Part shown: positions 33,166 through 45,231 of the stretch, in pieces
Numbering within the stretch: position 1 is the stretch's first letter
How the letters are laid out: every line of letters begins with the position of its first letter
NCBI GenBank assembly: GCA_026122225.1
Contig: JANEZZ010001570.1
Coordinates: 1,612,001-1,676,000, forward strand
Reading direction: 5' to 3'
Source: Heloderma charlesbogerti
Taxonomy: Eukaryota > Chordata > Lepidosauria > Squamata > Helodermatidae
Length of the DNA: 64,000 nucleotides
Translations under genes and position numbers: made by a program
The notes under the pieces: generated by a model
What the model was told of the DNA's origin: nothing
Database searches by the model: none
The model's input: only the letters and a program-made list of their open reading frames with translations

Positions 33166-33573
33166 GGGCACTATCCTATGGCCACTAGTCAGTGGCTAGA
33201 TGGCCATAGAATAGGTCGGTTCCTAGCAAGCTGACCCCCACCCCCGCACCACCACATAGGCAGTGCGGATCAGCCCCGTGCTCCGCGCTTGTAAGAGCAG
33301 CATGGAGCAGCAAAAAAAATGGGGTGTTCCTGGGGGTGGGCCAGGGCAGGGAGTTCAGAAATGCCAGTATGACACACCCTATGTGTCGTCCAGCCGCCAC
33401 TTCCCACGTGGCAGGTCCTGAAGCTAGACAGCTGAAATCGGCTGTCTAGTCATGAAAGCAGGGCAGGGGGAGTGAGGAGGAGCTCCGCTCCTCACAACTC
33501 CTCCCACCCTGCACTGGATAGGCAGTCATCCCTGGGGTCGGAGGTGACCATTGATCCACATAGGATTGCTCCC
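33166..33573. mobile_element. PIF/Harbinger-like MITE, about 408 bp
   Basis: Termini GGGCACTATCCTATGG and CATAGGATTGCTCCC are near-complementary, and TTA flanks both sides (33163-33165 and 33574-33576). A 3-bp TWA target is typical of PIF/Harbinger elements. The interior shares GGCTGTCTAG, GCAGGGCAGG and CTATGGCC with the copies at 48175-48561 and 56229-56673, largely in the opposite order. There is no transposase. Confidence 0.75.
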
Positions 33574-33776
33574 TTAAATAAAAAAGAATGTCACTGGAAA
33601 ATCAGCTATATCAATAAAGGGCATCAGTGCAGAATATATTCAATCAGCATGGACTAAGAGTCCATGAAACAACCAAAACTTTTCTGCAACCAGCACCAAA
33701 CATGATGTACTCAATATTCCAAGTGATCTATTGCAGGCATAGGTATCACCAAAAATAAGTTTTAAATGCACACACA

Positions 33777-33818
33777 TCTATCTGCCTATCTGCCTATCTA
33801 CCTATCTACCTATCTATT
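33777..33818 (+). repeat. (CTAT/CTAC/CTGC)n microsatellite
   Basis: These are tetranucleotide units CTAT with CTAC and CTGC variants. Confidence 0.9.
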
Positions 33819-34206
33819 TCATTTACATTGTTTACCATTATCTAAATAAGCTATGTCCCTCATTATTCCACAGTTTCTGCTCTTTGCACAGCATAAATGA
33901 TCCCTTCCCTGGGTATTGTGTATTGTGTGTATGGTTCTCTCAGCCTGGGCAGCCTCCCAGGGTTGTTTCTTAATGAACAGAGAAAGGTGGGGTGGGGGAA
34001 CTACACTGATGTTAAATGCATCTTCCCATTTCATGTGAAGATTCTCTTAATGCAGGTAGCATCAGCTGGGGAGCTGATAATTATTGGCATCACAGCCAGT
34101 GCGGAGGGGGTATTTAATAGTTTCCTCCCCTGCGATGGTGCTCAGAAAGATCCCTACTTGAAGGTACCATTTTTACTGGGAGTAAATGCACCAATTTCCC
34201 CCCACC

Positions 34207-34587
34207 TAGGGATGTACGAAAGGGACTTACCTTGTCCCGCAGCTTTTTTTGCGGTGGGGGGGAGGCGCTTCGCTTCTCCCCCCCGAAGTTCATGCGAGCG
34301 GGGGGTGTCTTCCCTCCTCGCCCAGCTGAAATTCAGGCCGGGGGGGAGGCTTCCCGCCTCGCCCTGGCCGAAATTCAGGCCGGGGAGAAGCGCCCCATCT
34401 CCCCGGCCGCGAACTTCAACAGAAAAGTAAAAAACAAACAAACAACGCCCCGTGATAGGCTACGTAATGATTTACGTAGCCTATCACGGCTAGATCTGCA
34501 AAGTCAGCCATGATAGGCTACGTTAATCGTCACGTAGCCTATCACGGGGGCATTTTTTTTTTTAACTTTTCTTGGAATGGTGATGGC
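34207..34587 (-). mobile_element. hAT-like MITE, copy L1 (left part of composite)
   Basis: This starts TAGGGATGTACGAAAGGGAC with the family right end and runs through two GGCTACGTAAT/GGCTACGTTAA palindromes. It stops at TTGGAATGGTGATGGC, where the left end module would begin. The next element starts at once. Its outer flank CCCCCACC (34199-34206) pairs with the far flank of L2. Confidence 0.85.
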
Positions 34588-35511
34588 TAGGGGTGCACGA
34601 AAGCCACTTACCTGGTCTCGCAGCTTTTCGCGGTGGGGGGGAGGTGCTTCGCTGCTCCCCCCAAAGTTCAGGCCGGAGGGGGGAGGCTTCCCGCCTTGCC
34701 CGGCCAAAATTCAGGCCGGGGAGGAGGAGCCTCGCCTCGCCCGGCCGCGAAATAAAAAGTAAAACAAAAAACAAAAACGCCCCCGTGATAGGCTACGTGA
34801 CGATTTACGTAGCCTATCACGGCTAGATCTGCAAAGTCAGCCATGATAGGTTATGTTAATCGTCACGTAGCCTATCATGGGTGACTTAAAAAAAAAAATA
34901 AAAGCATGTACGAAAATGGCGGCCCCCATAGGGAGCCGCCATTCGCGTTCCTTATTTGGTCGCTGTAGTCTAGGTAAATCTTTACGTAGACTACGGCGAA
35001 AATAAGGGCAACGCAAATAGCGTTGCCCTTATTTTCGCCGTAGTCTACGTAATCTTTACGTAGACTAGAGCGATCAAATAAGGAACGCGAATGGCGGCTC
35101 CCTATGGGGGCCGCCATTAGCCGTATGTGCCTTTTTTTTTTTTTTTGAAGTCACCCGTGATAGGCTACGTGACGATTAACATAACCTATCATGGCTGACT
35201 TTGCAGATCTAGCCGTGATAGGCTACGTTAATCGTCATGTAGCCTATCACGGGGGTGTTTTTTTTTTTTTTTTTACTGTTCTTGGAATGGCGGCGGCGGC
35301 AGCCGGTCAAAAGACCGGCTGCCACCCCCGCCCCTGACAAAGACCTGCTGACCTGCCGCCGGGAGTGACATTTGGGAAAGGTAAGTCCCATCCCGGGGGG
35401 CAGGGGGTGTGGGGTGTGCGGAGAATTTCTCCCCGAAACTACTTTGGGGGGGCCGAATATGTTGGCACTCGGCCCCCCGAAGTTTCGGCGAGAAATTCTC
35501 TGACACCCCTA
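34588..35511 (-). mobile_element. hAT-like palindromic MITE, copy L2 (full)
   Basis: The element runs from TAGGGGTGCACGAAAGCCAC to GACACCCCTA. The flank after it, CCTCCACC (35512-35519), matches the flank before L1 (CCCCCACC) at 7/8 but does not match its own left flank (GTGATGGC). L1 plus L2 therefore behave as one inserted unit. The central palindrome spans about 34779-35256, centred on GCAACGCAAATAGCGTTGC at about 35017. Confidence 0.93.
34779..35256. repeat. Hierarchical palindrome inside copy L2
   Basis: About 478 bp are symmetric about 35017. The series outward is an AAATA loop, a GCGTTGCCCTTATTTTCGCC stem, GTCTACGTAA palindromes, AATGGCGGC/GCCGCCATT hairpins, then two GGCTACGT palindromes on each side. 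Confidence 0.9.
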
Positions 35512-35519
35512 CCTCCACC

Positions 35520-37780
35520 CCTCCAAAGAAAATAGGATCTTCAGTGGAGGAATTCTTCCTCAGCACTGCAGCAGGGGAGGAAAGGGTTCTATTCCCCCCT
35601 CTATGCCTTATCTGCTAATTATCTCCTTTTGGTTTCATGGCAGAACTGAGATCAGAGCACTACACGACGAGCATTTCCTTTCCTACTTTAAGCTATATAA
35701 ACTCTAGGTGGCACTGTGGTAGAGTGGAATAGCACAAATATATCATGTGGAAAAGGCATTTCCGTTCACTTTCATAAATAAAACTGATTTTCTCTGTTCT
35801 AAAATAATTCCCTGAAAGTTCTCTTTAAAAACAGAAGCAAAACACCATGTTGTCTAAAGAGCCTGTAAACAACTGTGAGTAGGGAATGATGAGCACACAA
35901 TACATGTCTTGTGCAGAAAGGTTCTGAAGCTTAGACAGTTTTGAACAAGAAGCCTAAAGAATGCTATGAATATATAAATTAAAGGACTCTTCTGTGACCT
36001 GTTAAGCTAGTACACTGTTCTGAAGTTTAGAAACATATTTACCAGACAATAACATGTACTTACTAATCTTAATGGTAAATTTCTAAGTTCATAGACTTTC
36101 ACATGCAATATCTCAGTGAAAATGCTGTGTGAGAACTACCATTAGATAGGACATGAGCATCTCTGGAAGCCATTATCATTAGCAGAGAATTAAGGTGTTT
36201 CCGGATGAACTAGTGCTACCAATCACATGGTATTGTGCAGCTATTCCATCTTTCCCTTCTGAATGGATTTTTTTGTGGTAAGGGAGGGGGGCAGAAAAAG
36301 TGATGGGAAAACATGGGAGGGTTACAGATGGAAGATGATGATGGTTGAATACCCACCTCCATAATATTCTGTGAATGAGGCAGGGCAATAAGAACCTCAT
36401 CTGGAAGCATGCTGAGTAAATTTCTTCTAGTTTCGTTATGGAGGAACCTGAATAAATCACATCTCACGATTGTCCGTGCCACCACTATATAATTCACCAA
36501 GTTTTAACAAATGTAGAACCAGAGGATCACTTAACTGGTCCACAAAGCTATGAATTATGGCAGACTTTGGTAGACAGAAATAAGAAGCCATATCCCAGAT
36601 AAATATCTGTTATGAAATAATGGCACCAGGAAATATGGAATAATACATAACTTTTTGTTGACCAGTTATGTGTCTGAAATATTGCTGGAGTGTTTTTGAA
36701 TTATACAATGGTTATAAGAATTATGAGGTTTGATTTCTTCTGGTTTCTCTGTAGTAAAGCTGGAAGCTACTGGTACCTTCTAAAGACTCCTTCACTTCAT
36801 TACCTCAGGGTTACTTAAAACACACACACACAAAGATACAATTACTACGGAGACATCTTAAATCAAATTATCTACAAATTAAAATGAGTTTGTGCTTATA
36901 GTAGGTTATAAACACTTATTCAAAATACCAAAATTAACTTTTGTCATTTTAAATAAGCAGACAGTACTATTCCTATAAGAGAAAATAGATCTCCTATGCA
37001 AATATTTGAAACAGTTTGACAGCACTAAAGGGCTAATGATGCAGTTTTTCACTGAAAAGGAAATAGGAATAGGAAAAGATTATCCTACCGCAAACTGATG
37101 CTTAGCTTAATGCTTAATATAGCATCAAAAAAGCTAAACAAGGCCTCATATTGACCCAGATACATTACATACTATATAAATGTAATAAGAATACATTATA
37201 AAATTACTTGAAATGTTTAGATTAATTTTTAGCTTAATTTTTTCCTAGTGTACAGTGTATCAACAATAGCTTTAAAATGAGGTCAAATAAAAAGATTGCC
37301 ATTGGCAAACAACTGGAGGTAATTGAATATTGTTACACTAGTGAGTGCAGGTGCTTGACTATCTTAGCTTTTAATTTGAGCACACTGACTTAACTAATGA
37401 AGATTTTATTAAGAGATAGATATAGAGATTATCCATCACAATGATAGAATACAAGCTAATAGCAAATGTGGAATTATGGTTGAAATGTTGTGATAGCACA
37501 AAGAAGACAAAGTATTGTGCATGGCTATGTCTTATTTTCCATCTCTAGGGAACCAGAGCTTGCAAATAATAATATGATAATAATAATAATAATAATAATT
37601 CCATAAGGATAATTTATCCCCTTGGCTGGTACCTACCAACCAACCAACTCACCTGGGCTCATGAACTAAATAAATAGGAAGGACATAATTTAAGTATAGT
37701 GAGGTAAGAAAACAGGTGCAAAACAATCTCATAGGCTGCAATCCTAAAATGCCCTTACAAAGGTGTAAGTACCATTGATG
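35520..37780. other. Unique AT-rich sequence
   Basis: I see no recognisable gene. An (ATA)n tract lies at about 37571-37600. A short fragment GGCTGCAATCCTAAAATG at about 37735 recalls the GGGTGCAATCC MITEs. Confidence 0.45.
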
Positions 37781-37956
37781 TAGGGATGGATTAATCTGTC
37801 AATGTTGGTTTCTCCCACTTTCTTATTTTTCCAGTCAACTTTGGTTCATCTTGAACACTGAGAATTTCTCCAGTCTTAAGTTTGATTCATCCTGAATGTT
37901 GAAATTTTGTGAACTGCCCAGAGAGCTTCAGCTATTGGGTGGAAGAGAAATGTAAT

Positions 37957-37987
<31 letters not shown>

Positions 37988-38271
37988 TAGTTTAAAGTGT
38001 TTTAAGTGCGTGTAAATTCAAAACCATTTTTGTATGCATTTTTGCCTATATACACACTTTTGCAAGCAATTTTCCTAACAGAATGCATTTTGAACCTTAT
38101 TTTCTCTAATATACATGTGTGTGTGTGTATGTGTGTGTGTGTGTGTAATTGGAGAACTCAATTGAAAAAATTGGATAAGTGCAAATTTCAAAGGATAGTT
38201 GCGTTTCGATTTGCGTAGTGGTTTGAAAGTGTGAACTTGGGCAAACTGAGCAAATTTCTCTCCCATCCCTA
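37781..38271. mobile_element. Candidate AT-rich hAT-like element with L2 tail inside
   Basis: Termini TAGGGATGG (37781-37789) and CCATCCCTA (38263-38271) are exact complements and match the GC-rich family's ends, but the flanks show no 8-bp duplication. The interior (GAGAACTCAATTGAAAAAAT, GCAAATTTCTCTC) is different. An L2 3' tail plus (AAC)n lies at about 37860-37987, and a (GT)n tract at about 38115-38148. Confidence 0.5.
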
Positions 38272-38461
38272 CCTTTTGATGCAGCTGGACTTATTGCTCT
38301 GGAAATGTTCACATACGTCTGCCGATGAGCTTAGCTCACTTTAGATTATTTATTGTATCACTTTCCATGCAACTATGAGATATTTTGGATTATAGTAAAC
38401 CAAGCCTTGGCTCTTATCACCATGTTCCCATTCACCACACACATGGCTGATGTGGATTTTT

Positions 38462-38782
38462 TAAGGAGGTCAAATCAGTCAGTCCTAAAGGAAATCAACC
38501 CTGAGTGCTCATTGGAAGGACAGTTACTGCAGCTGAAGCTCAACTATTTTGGCCACCTAATGTGAAGAGAAAACTCCCTGGAAAAGACCCTGATGCTGGG
38601 AAAGACTGAAGGCAAAAGGAGAAGGGGACGGCAGAGGATGAGATGGCTGGATAGCATCACCGATGCAATGAATATGGACTTGAGCACACTCCGGGAGAGA
38701 GCAGAGGACAGGAAGGCCTGGCGTGCTATGGTCCATGGGGTCACGAAGAGTCGGACACGACCGAACGACTGAACAACAACAA
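38462..38782 (+). mobile_element. BovB (RTE) LINE 3' end
   Basis: This is the plus-strand BovB ORF2 C-terminus and 3' end. It holds TTTTGGCCACCTAATGTGAA, GGAAAAGACCCTGATGCTGG and GGGTCACGAAGAGTCGGACA, then CGACTGAACAACAACAA. An in-frame stop lies in the first segment. It is a 5'-truncated, inactive copy. Confidence 0.93.
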
Positions 38783-38878
38783 TCAGACACATGCTCTTTG
38801 AACAGTTTAAATAGTCAAAAGGAAGTGCAACCATGTCTAACTGCATAAAGCATCTGAAAGACTTTTACCTCTGCAGAC

Positions 38879-38914
38879 ACCTCTCCCTCCCCTCCCCTCC
38901 CCTCCCCTCCCCTG
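38879..38914 (+). repeat. (CTCCC)n microsatellite
   Basis: These are tandem CTCCC units. Confidence 0.88.
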
Positions 38915-39678
38915 TCCTTTATATTAACTCTTTTCTTTTCCCAAGGTATCATTATTGTCATGGTTCGAGTGTTCACCCCCCAAAATGTGAGTAGGCTATT
39001 GATTTTTGAAGTGAAATGATTGATTTTTCCATTCCTTTATATTACAAAGCCCAAGGCTTTTAATAAATGAATTGTGGCCTTTATGTGAACTAATGGAGCT
39101 TCCTCTGATGGAGCTGCTATTAAGATATCATCTAGATATATTAGCAGCCTTATTCCTAAGGCCCTTAGAATTGACCCTATAGGTCTTAATAACATTGTAA
39201 ATGATCCCCGGGCTGTGAAGAGACTCCGCCATCACTCTCTGATGATGTAAGATGGTGCCCTGGTGCAGTTTGTGCATCTCCCGCATCGCTGACATTTTGG
39301 GGCTCCTTCAGAGCTTTCTTTATTATTAGAGGGTACTGGAAGAGTAATTGGCATATTGATTTAACATTTTTTATTCATGTATAATTGAAAATAGCACAGA
39401 GCAAGGGCACCTTGGCCATTATCTTAATTGGGCTATCCTCTCAGTAGGGCAAATGGTTTAAGGCCACCTCTTCTCCTGTCTCTTATCTGGAGGAATACAA
39501 GTGCTATCTTTTATTAGTGTGTGCTCTGAAAGCGGCAGATTTTCAATTTTTATTACCCACACATAGGGCCACTAGCACAGTAGTGTATGCAATTATTCTT
39601 TGTTCCTAAACTAGATATGATGTGGGAGATCCATGATCAGAAACTTCCATGTTTGTTTTTTAAGCAGATTCTGGTCAG

Positions 39679-39716
39679 TGTGTGTGTGTGTGTGTGTATG
39701 TGTGCATGAGAGAGAG
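39679..39716 (+). repeat. (TG)n microsatellite with GA tail
   Basis: A TG run is interrupted by TATG and GCATG, then GAGAGAGAGA follows. Confidence 0.85.
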
Positions 39717-39971
39717 AGACTGTGTGGTGTGGTAGAAAGATTTTTTAAAATCCTTTCCCCTGTACTATTTTTTTTTTTCAGTTAAACCATATCAATCATA
39801 AGTAAGTCTCCATCACCTCCACCATCACCACAGGGGTGGCTAGTTTTAATTGAGGGAAGAGTGGGGAAATTTGGTAAACTCCATCACTCAGGGTCACAGG
39901 AGTGATCTGATTCAGCTCCACCCCATGGCTGCAATTATCAACTCCCCACCCCACCCCGAAAACAAACCTTG

Positions 39972-40100
39972 TGAAGTTTGTTAGGCTGAGAGTCAGTGAC
40001 TGACCCAAAGTCACCTAGTGATCTTCATGGCTGAGTGGGGACTAGAACCCAGGTCTCTCAAGTCCCAGTCCAACAATCTAACTACATACTGGCTCTCACA
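39972..40100 (-). mobile_element. MIR-type CORE-SINE fragment
   Basis: In plus orientation it reads GAGAGTCAGTGACTGACCCA, AAGTCACCTAGTGATCTTCA, GGGGACTAGAACCCAGGT. This is the complement of the MIR core and tRNA-like head seen at 4014-4200. It is a degraded partial copy. Confidence 0.75.
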
Positions 40101-42040
40101 CTGGTTACCCCAGTATACTTCATTTCAGCAGTATAATTTATGGTGGTGGGGGGGGCAGGCAGGAGGGAGTTTTGTTGATGCTGTTGTTAAATAATTGAGA
40201 GTCAAAAATCCTTGCTGATCTCCCGCAAATCACGCAGAGAATAGCCCGTAGATCCAGATCTATTGTCTGTCCACACATGATGTAGTACAGCCATGAGACA
40301 CTGTATATGCTGCTACCAAATTTATTGACAGAAGTACAGAAGACCAACTGGAATGCTGCCATTATTGAATTTCCTGCTGTCTCTACCTACATCCCTGTAG
40401 CTTTAATGCGGTTAAAAAGTGTTCATTGCTAGTGGCATTTGTGAACATAAAATGAGGGCTCCCTCTGTTGAAGAACGGATACGTTTAGATAGAATAAATC
40501 CTTTTCAGTCAGGAAGTGGCTTACTTGAAGCCTGTGCCTAAGTGTAATTCTTTCAAGTTTTAGAGAACAGCAGGCAACGACTACATCCATGGTGATTATA
40601 TGCCTGCTGAAAAAACCTGAGTCCAGGATTTAAAATAAGGTTAAATTCAGAGGCTGCCAATAGTGAAGCAGCAGAGGTAATTGAATGCTGCTTGTTACAC
40701 CAGCAAGTTCAGGTACTTGACTGCCTTAGCTCTTAATTCAAATGCCCTGACTTAACTCAAATGTGAAGAAGAAGAAGAAACAGCAGCAGCAGCAGCTGAT
40801 AAGTAATTGCTATAGAGCCTCTAGGACATTTGTAGTATTCTGTCTAATGGCAAAATGCTTTTGTTGTTGTTGTTGATTTACATACTATTTTTCTCTTGCT
40901 GTGTCAACTAAATATGAAGGGAAAGGTTTGGAGAGATCAGACTAGTAAAAATACATAAAATAAATATGGATCATCTCCCTTGAGTACAGCAAGAGGTCTA
41001 ATCAGTAAAGCAACAGAAAAGGGACACAATCCTTTAAGCCTTGCCCAAACATGTCCATCCACTCACTAACCCCCCTTGCAGATCAACAAAATCTACAACA
41101 GCATGCCCCAAGCAGAGAGCAAGTGGACTGCCGACAAACTGCTTGCCAAGCAAATGGCTGCAAAGAACATGCAAGAGAGGTGAAACACACTGTTCAAGGA
41201 AATGCAAATGAAACCCAACAAAAGTGGACAATTTGGGCTGTTTCAGACATTGCACAGCCCCAAACCCAGGTTTACCTCCAAGCTTACACTTAAGAGGCAG
41301 CTAATGTTGAATGACTGTATGATGCACTTGTTTACAAACACTTCTTTATCCTTTGAATTTTCTAGAAGTACCCTTACCCCCCGCAAAAAAAAGTCTATCT
41401 AAAAGCAGAGTGTGGGGAAGATGTTCTTAGTCCTTGAGCAAAACTCAGCCAAACTGTTGAGCTTCCCCATCAAAGGTCCTTAGTTCTTGAGCAAAGCCCA
41501 TTCAAGTTGATGACCCTCCCCATAAATAAAATAAAATCCTATGCAGAGAATGCTTCATCTTTTTTTTTCCTTTTCTTCAGCACTGATATCCAGTCCAGCT
41601 CAGAGGAACCGATTTTCTTTTTCTTTCCCACCTTGTACAACCAAAGCAGAAGACTATGCTGTTTTTTCCTGCAAAATTAAATATAGAATTTCTTCTACTA
41701 AATGGATGCAACAGCCATATGCAGAAGTGTATATAATTCCTGCCATATACCATACTGGATCTATTGTTTACAAGTGCAGATCACGGCACTTCTACTATGC
41801 TTTTCACTTGTGGATATCTTTCTTGCATAAGCATGAATTATTCACACTTCTTTGCACATTTCTCTTTCATTTGGTCATCTATTATACATTTCTTACAATA
41901 AACATCTCTCCCCAACCCCTCGATGATCATCTATGTCATCCAGGGTATAGGATTGTAATGTGTGTATACTGTTTCTATTTTCCTGCCAAACAACCAAGGA
42001 GCAAAAGTTAATTGTCAAGGTCTTGTTCGGAATCCCTTTT
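40101..42040. other. Unique sequence
   Basis: No gene recognised. Short (AGC)n and (TTG)n tracts lie at about 40783 and 40861. Confidence 0.45.
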
Positions 42041-42045
42041 CTAAA

Positions 42046-43440
42046 CATAAGAACAGAAGAAAAGCCCTGCTGAATCAGATCAAAGACCTGTCTAGTCCAG
42101 CATTCTACTCATACAGTGGCCAATCAGCTGCCTGTTGGAAACCCACAAGTAGGACATGAATGCAATAGCATTCTCCCACTCATGTTCCCTAGCAGCTAGT
42201 ATAGACAAGTATACTTAAGAATGGGAAAACTCACCCATGCCCGCCCCAGTTGCCTCTCATCTGCTGGCTGCCCAAGCCCATTCGGCATGTGGGGTGGTTG
42301 TGGGCAAGCCACCGGAGAGGCTATGGGCACCCATAGAGAGCTCCTTTTCCCACAAGCCACCATTCTGCATAAAAATCACGGGCATGCTACTTACGTAAAT
42401 CCAATTTGCGTAAAATGGCAGCTGTAAGTAGTGCCATATATGCAAAATTACAGGTGTAAATGTTGTAATCAGGCTATTTATGGCCACCATTTTATGCAAA
42501 TCATGATTTACGTAAGTAGGATATGCATGATTTTTGCACAAAATGGCATTCCCATGGAAAAAAGAGGAGCTGGGAGACCATGACCTTGCCCGATGTGGCA
42601 TGCACTGAGTTGGAGCAGCTCAGGGGTCTGTGGACTGGCATCCAGGTGGCTGAGCTGGTGAAATCATGCTGAGCTCCACCCCCAAACCAAACTCCTCCGC
42701 CATCCCTAGGTATACTGTGTCTGATACTGGAGGTAATATATAGCCATCATGATGTGTAATCATTTATAGCCTTATCTTCCATGAATTTATCTAATTCCAT
42801 TTAAAGACATCCAAGTTGGTGGCCATCACTAAATCTTGTGATACGTAATTCCATAGATTAACTATGGGCTGTGTGAAGAAGTATTTCCTTTAACCTGTTC
42901 TAAATCTCCCACCATTCAGCTTCGTGGGATGAGCCCAGGTTCTTGTATTATGGGAGAGGGAGGAAAGGGAGCCCCGCTGACCTGCCTCATTCTGTAAATG
43001 AGCATTTCTTCTCATTTCTGTGTTTGTTTCAGGAACCGCTAGTTTTTATTGCGCCAGTGGTCAGTTCCACTGCACAACAGAACTAGTAGGGATGCAGCGG
43101 CAGTATAGGATACTTCCCATGGAAGTATTGCCTTTTTTCACAGCAGCTGCACACTGGGTTGACGTTTCAATTGACCTGTCCACCACAACCCCAAGATCTC
43201 TTTCTTGGTCAGTCACTACTGCTACCTCAGATCCCATCAGTATATACACGAAGTTGAGATTTTTTGCCCCAACATGCATCACAATGAACTGCATTTGACA
43301 TGTTAATGCCAATTTTCCCAGTTTGGAGAAATTCTTTTGAAGCTCTTCATAATCCTTTTTTTGTTTTAACCACCCTAAATAATCAGCAAACCTGTCCACC
43401 CCATTGCTCACATGTTATTCCACATCATTTATTCCAGATC
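42046..43440 (-). mobile_element. CR1-clade LINE, split by hAT copy F
   Basis: The minus strand encodes a CR1-type ORF2 C-terminal segment at 43061-43411 (VAVVTDQERDLGVVVDRSIE, TQCAAAVKK). Plus-strand reading toward 42046 gives the 3' region (CTGATACTGGAGGTAATATA, GGTGGCCATCACTAAATCTT, AGCCCTGCTGAATCAGATCA). Copy F interrupts it at 42216-42708. Many changes and gaps show it is an old copy. Confidence 0.8.
42216..42708 (-). mobile_element. hAT-like MITE, copy F (diverged subfamily), inside LINE
   Basis: The element starts TAAGAATGGGAAAACTCACC and ends CTCCTCCGCCATCCCTA. Flanks AGTATACT (42208-42215) and GGTATACT (42709-42716) match 7/8. Inside are AT-richer inverted repeats (CATGCTACTTACGTAAAT against ATTTACGTAAGTAGGATATG) that recall copy E. 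It appears to be an older branch of the family. Confidence 0.82.
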
Positions 43441-43970
43441 ACTTTCTCCTGCCTTTTCAGCAGCTGGGGAATCTTGGGGCGGGGGCTGGGGTGGGGGTGG
43501 GGAGAGATACTTCTGATCTTATTTTATTTTGCATTTCTAAGCAAATTCTGCTGGACGACTGAATTTGGGTCAAACTAGATACTATAAGAAATGGAACTGC
43601 TGCCAACCAACACACAGCTTGCTCCACAGCAGCTAACAGGATGTGTGGAGATGCATCACGTTATGGTGTCATGTCATGCATTGTTTGTGTTAAAATCTAC
43701 AAGGAAGAGAAGGGAAATCAACTCAGAGCAACATTGACTCTCTGTCTCTTCTAACTTTGAGCTTGGCCCTAAGCCATAGAACTTGAAACTTGAGGAATTC
43801 TGAGTCATCCCTTCCCTCAGCTAGCAAAACTTATGGGCAAGCTTTGTTTTTGACAATCATTCATTCCATCCATATTGCCTTTTGCTCCAGCAAAGGATAA
43901 GTTCCATTACTAATGTATTTGTAGAGATTAGGATTGTTGCAGATGAGACAGCAGTATGGTGAGAGCAGTT

Positions 43971-44017
<47 letters not shown>

Positions 44018-44669
44018 GGCCCAGGTGGCAGTACAGTTGTTACATTTATCTAGTAAGCGTTATGCCAATTTTCTCATAACCAGCACATCCCGTATTGTGT
44101 GTCATTGATGGAGTTTCTGTGCTTCCAATTTGTCATAATAGCACATCTGAGAACAGAAGGTCGTGATGTTGGGTCATGATCAATACTTTAAGAAGTATCA
44201 AAATAAGAGATAATAGCCTCAAATTATTCTGCAGACGAAACCTCGCAGTTGGTACACAAACATGTCGAGCAGGGGGATTGCCATCACAAAAGAGAAACCA
44301 TTAGTTGCTACAGCTCCTCTGAAGGAGAATGCTTTCACTTCAGAGGCATTGAGACCCCCACAATCTGCACAGTCGCCTTGTGTGCTCCAACAAAGGGCAG
44401 CACAGTTTAAAATAAACACCTGTGGTTTATGTCTTACCTACTGGCCTCCAGGCAGCTTCGTTATGAGCATCTCCCCATCCTCAAAAACTTAAAAATCTGT
44501 TCATCTGGGTAAGCTTTAAGCTTACCAGCACGACCTACAATCAGTCAAATGTTCTGGAGAGGATCTGAGGTCACCGCTGATGGAGCTAAGACTGGATTCC
44601 AAATGCAGAAGCAGTACAACAGCAGCTGTTGATGGCACTGCATGGCCATTTTCCTTGATGCAGTGGAAG
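43441..44669. other. Unique sequence with (GA)n tract
   Basis: I recognise no gene. The (GA)n tract occupies 43973-44014. Confidence 0.45.
43973..44014 (+). repeat. (GA)n microsatellite
   Basis: An uninterrupted run of about 42 bp. Confidence 0.95.
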
Positions 44670-45231
44670 TAGGGATGGCAGAGAATTCTGCCATGGACTC
44701 CACTGAGGCCAGATTCAAAAGAATCCAACCTCCAGAGTCCATGGTGAAACAGAGGCACCTTCCTCTGCCTCCCGCCGGACCTGCACGGAGCCAGATCCCC
44801 CTCGCCAGCTGGCTTCATACAGCAAGCAATACAGCCAACATTGCTGTGCTGTATCGCTGAGCACTCACTGCAGGAAGGGATCCGGACACAAATGGCTTCT
44901 GCTACGCCATTTGCATCCCTGTTTTTTCACGCGATAGGCTACACAAATATCTATGTAAATACAAATGCATAGCCTACCGCGTGAAAAAACAGGGATGCAA
45001 ATGGCATAGCAGATGCCATTTGTATCTGGATCCCTTCCTGCAGTGACTGCTCAGCAATATGGCACAGCAATGGCGGCCATATCGCTTGTTGTATGGAGCC
45101 AGCCGGTGACTCTGCGGAGTCGCTGTGGAGCGGAGCCAGACGGCGAGGATTCCAGGGGGAGGAACGGATTGCCTCCCCCCTCTTGCGGACCCCCCCCCCG
45201 GACTGGCAGATAGGGGATCCGTACATCCCTA
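44670..45231 (+). mobile_element. hAT-like MITE, copy M
   Basis: The element runs from TAGGGATGGCAGAGAATTCT to GTACATCCCTA. Flanks AGTGGAAG (44662-44669) and AGTGGAAA (45232-45239) match 7/8. The centre, near 44955, has GATAGGCTACACAAATA on one side and a shortened arm on the other. The long outer arms are TGCATCCCTGTTTTTTCACG and CGTGAAAAAACAGGGATGCA. Confidence 0.9.

Noticed and set aside
43090..43098. TAGGGATGC as another hAT terminus
   Set aside because: It lies within the CR1-clade LINE with no partner end or duplication.
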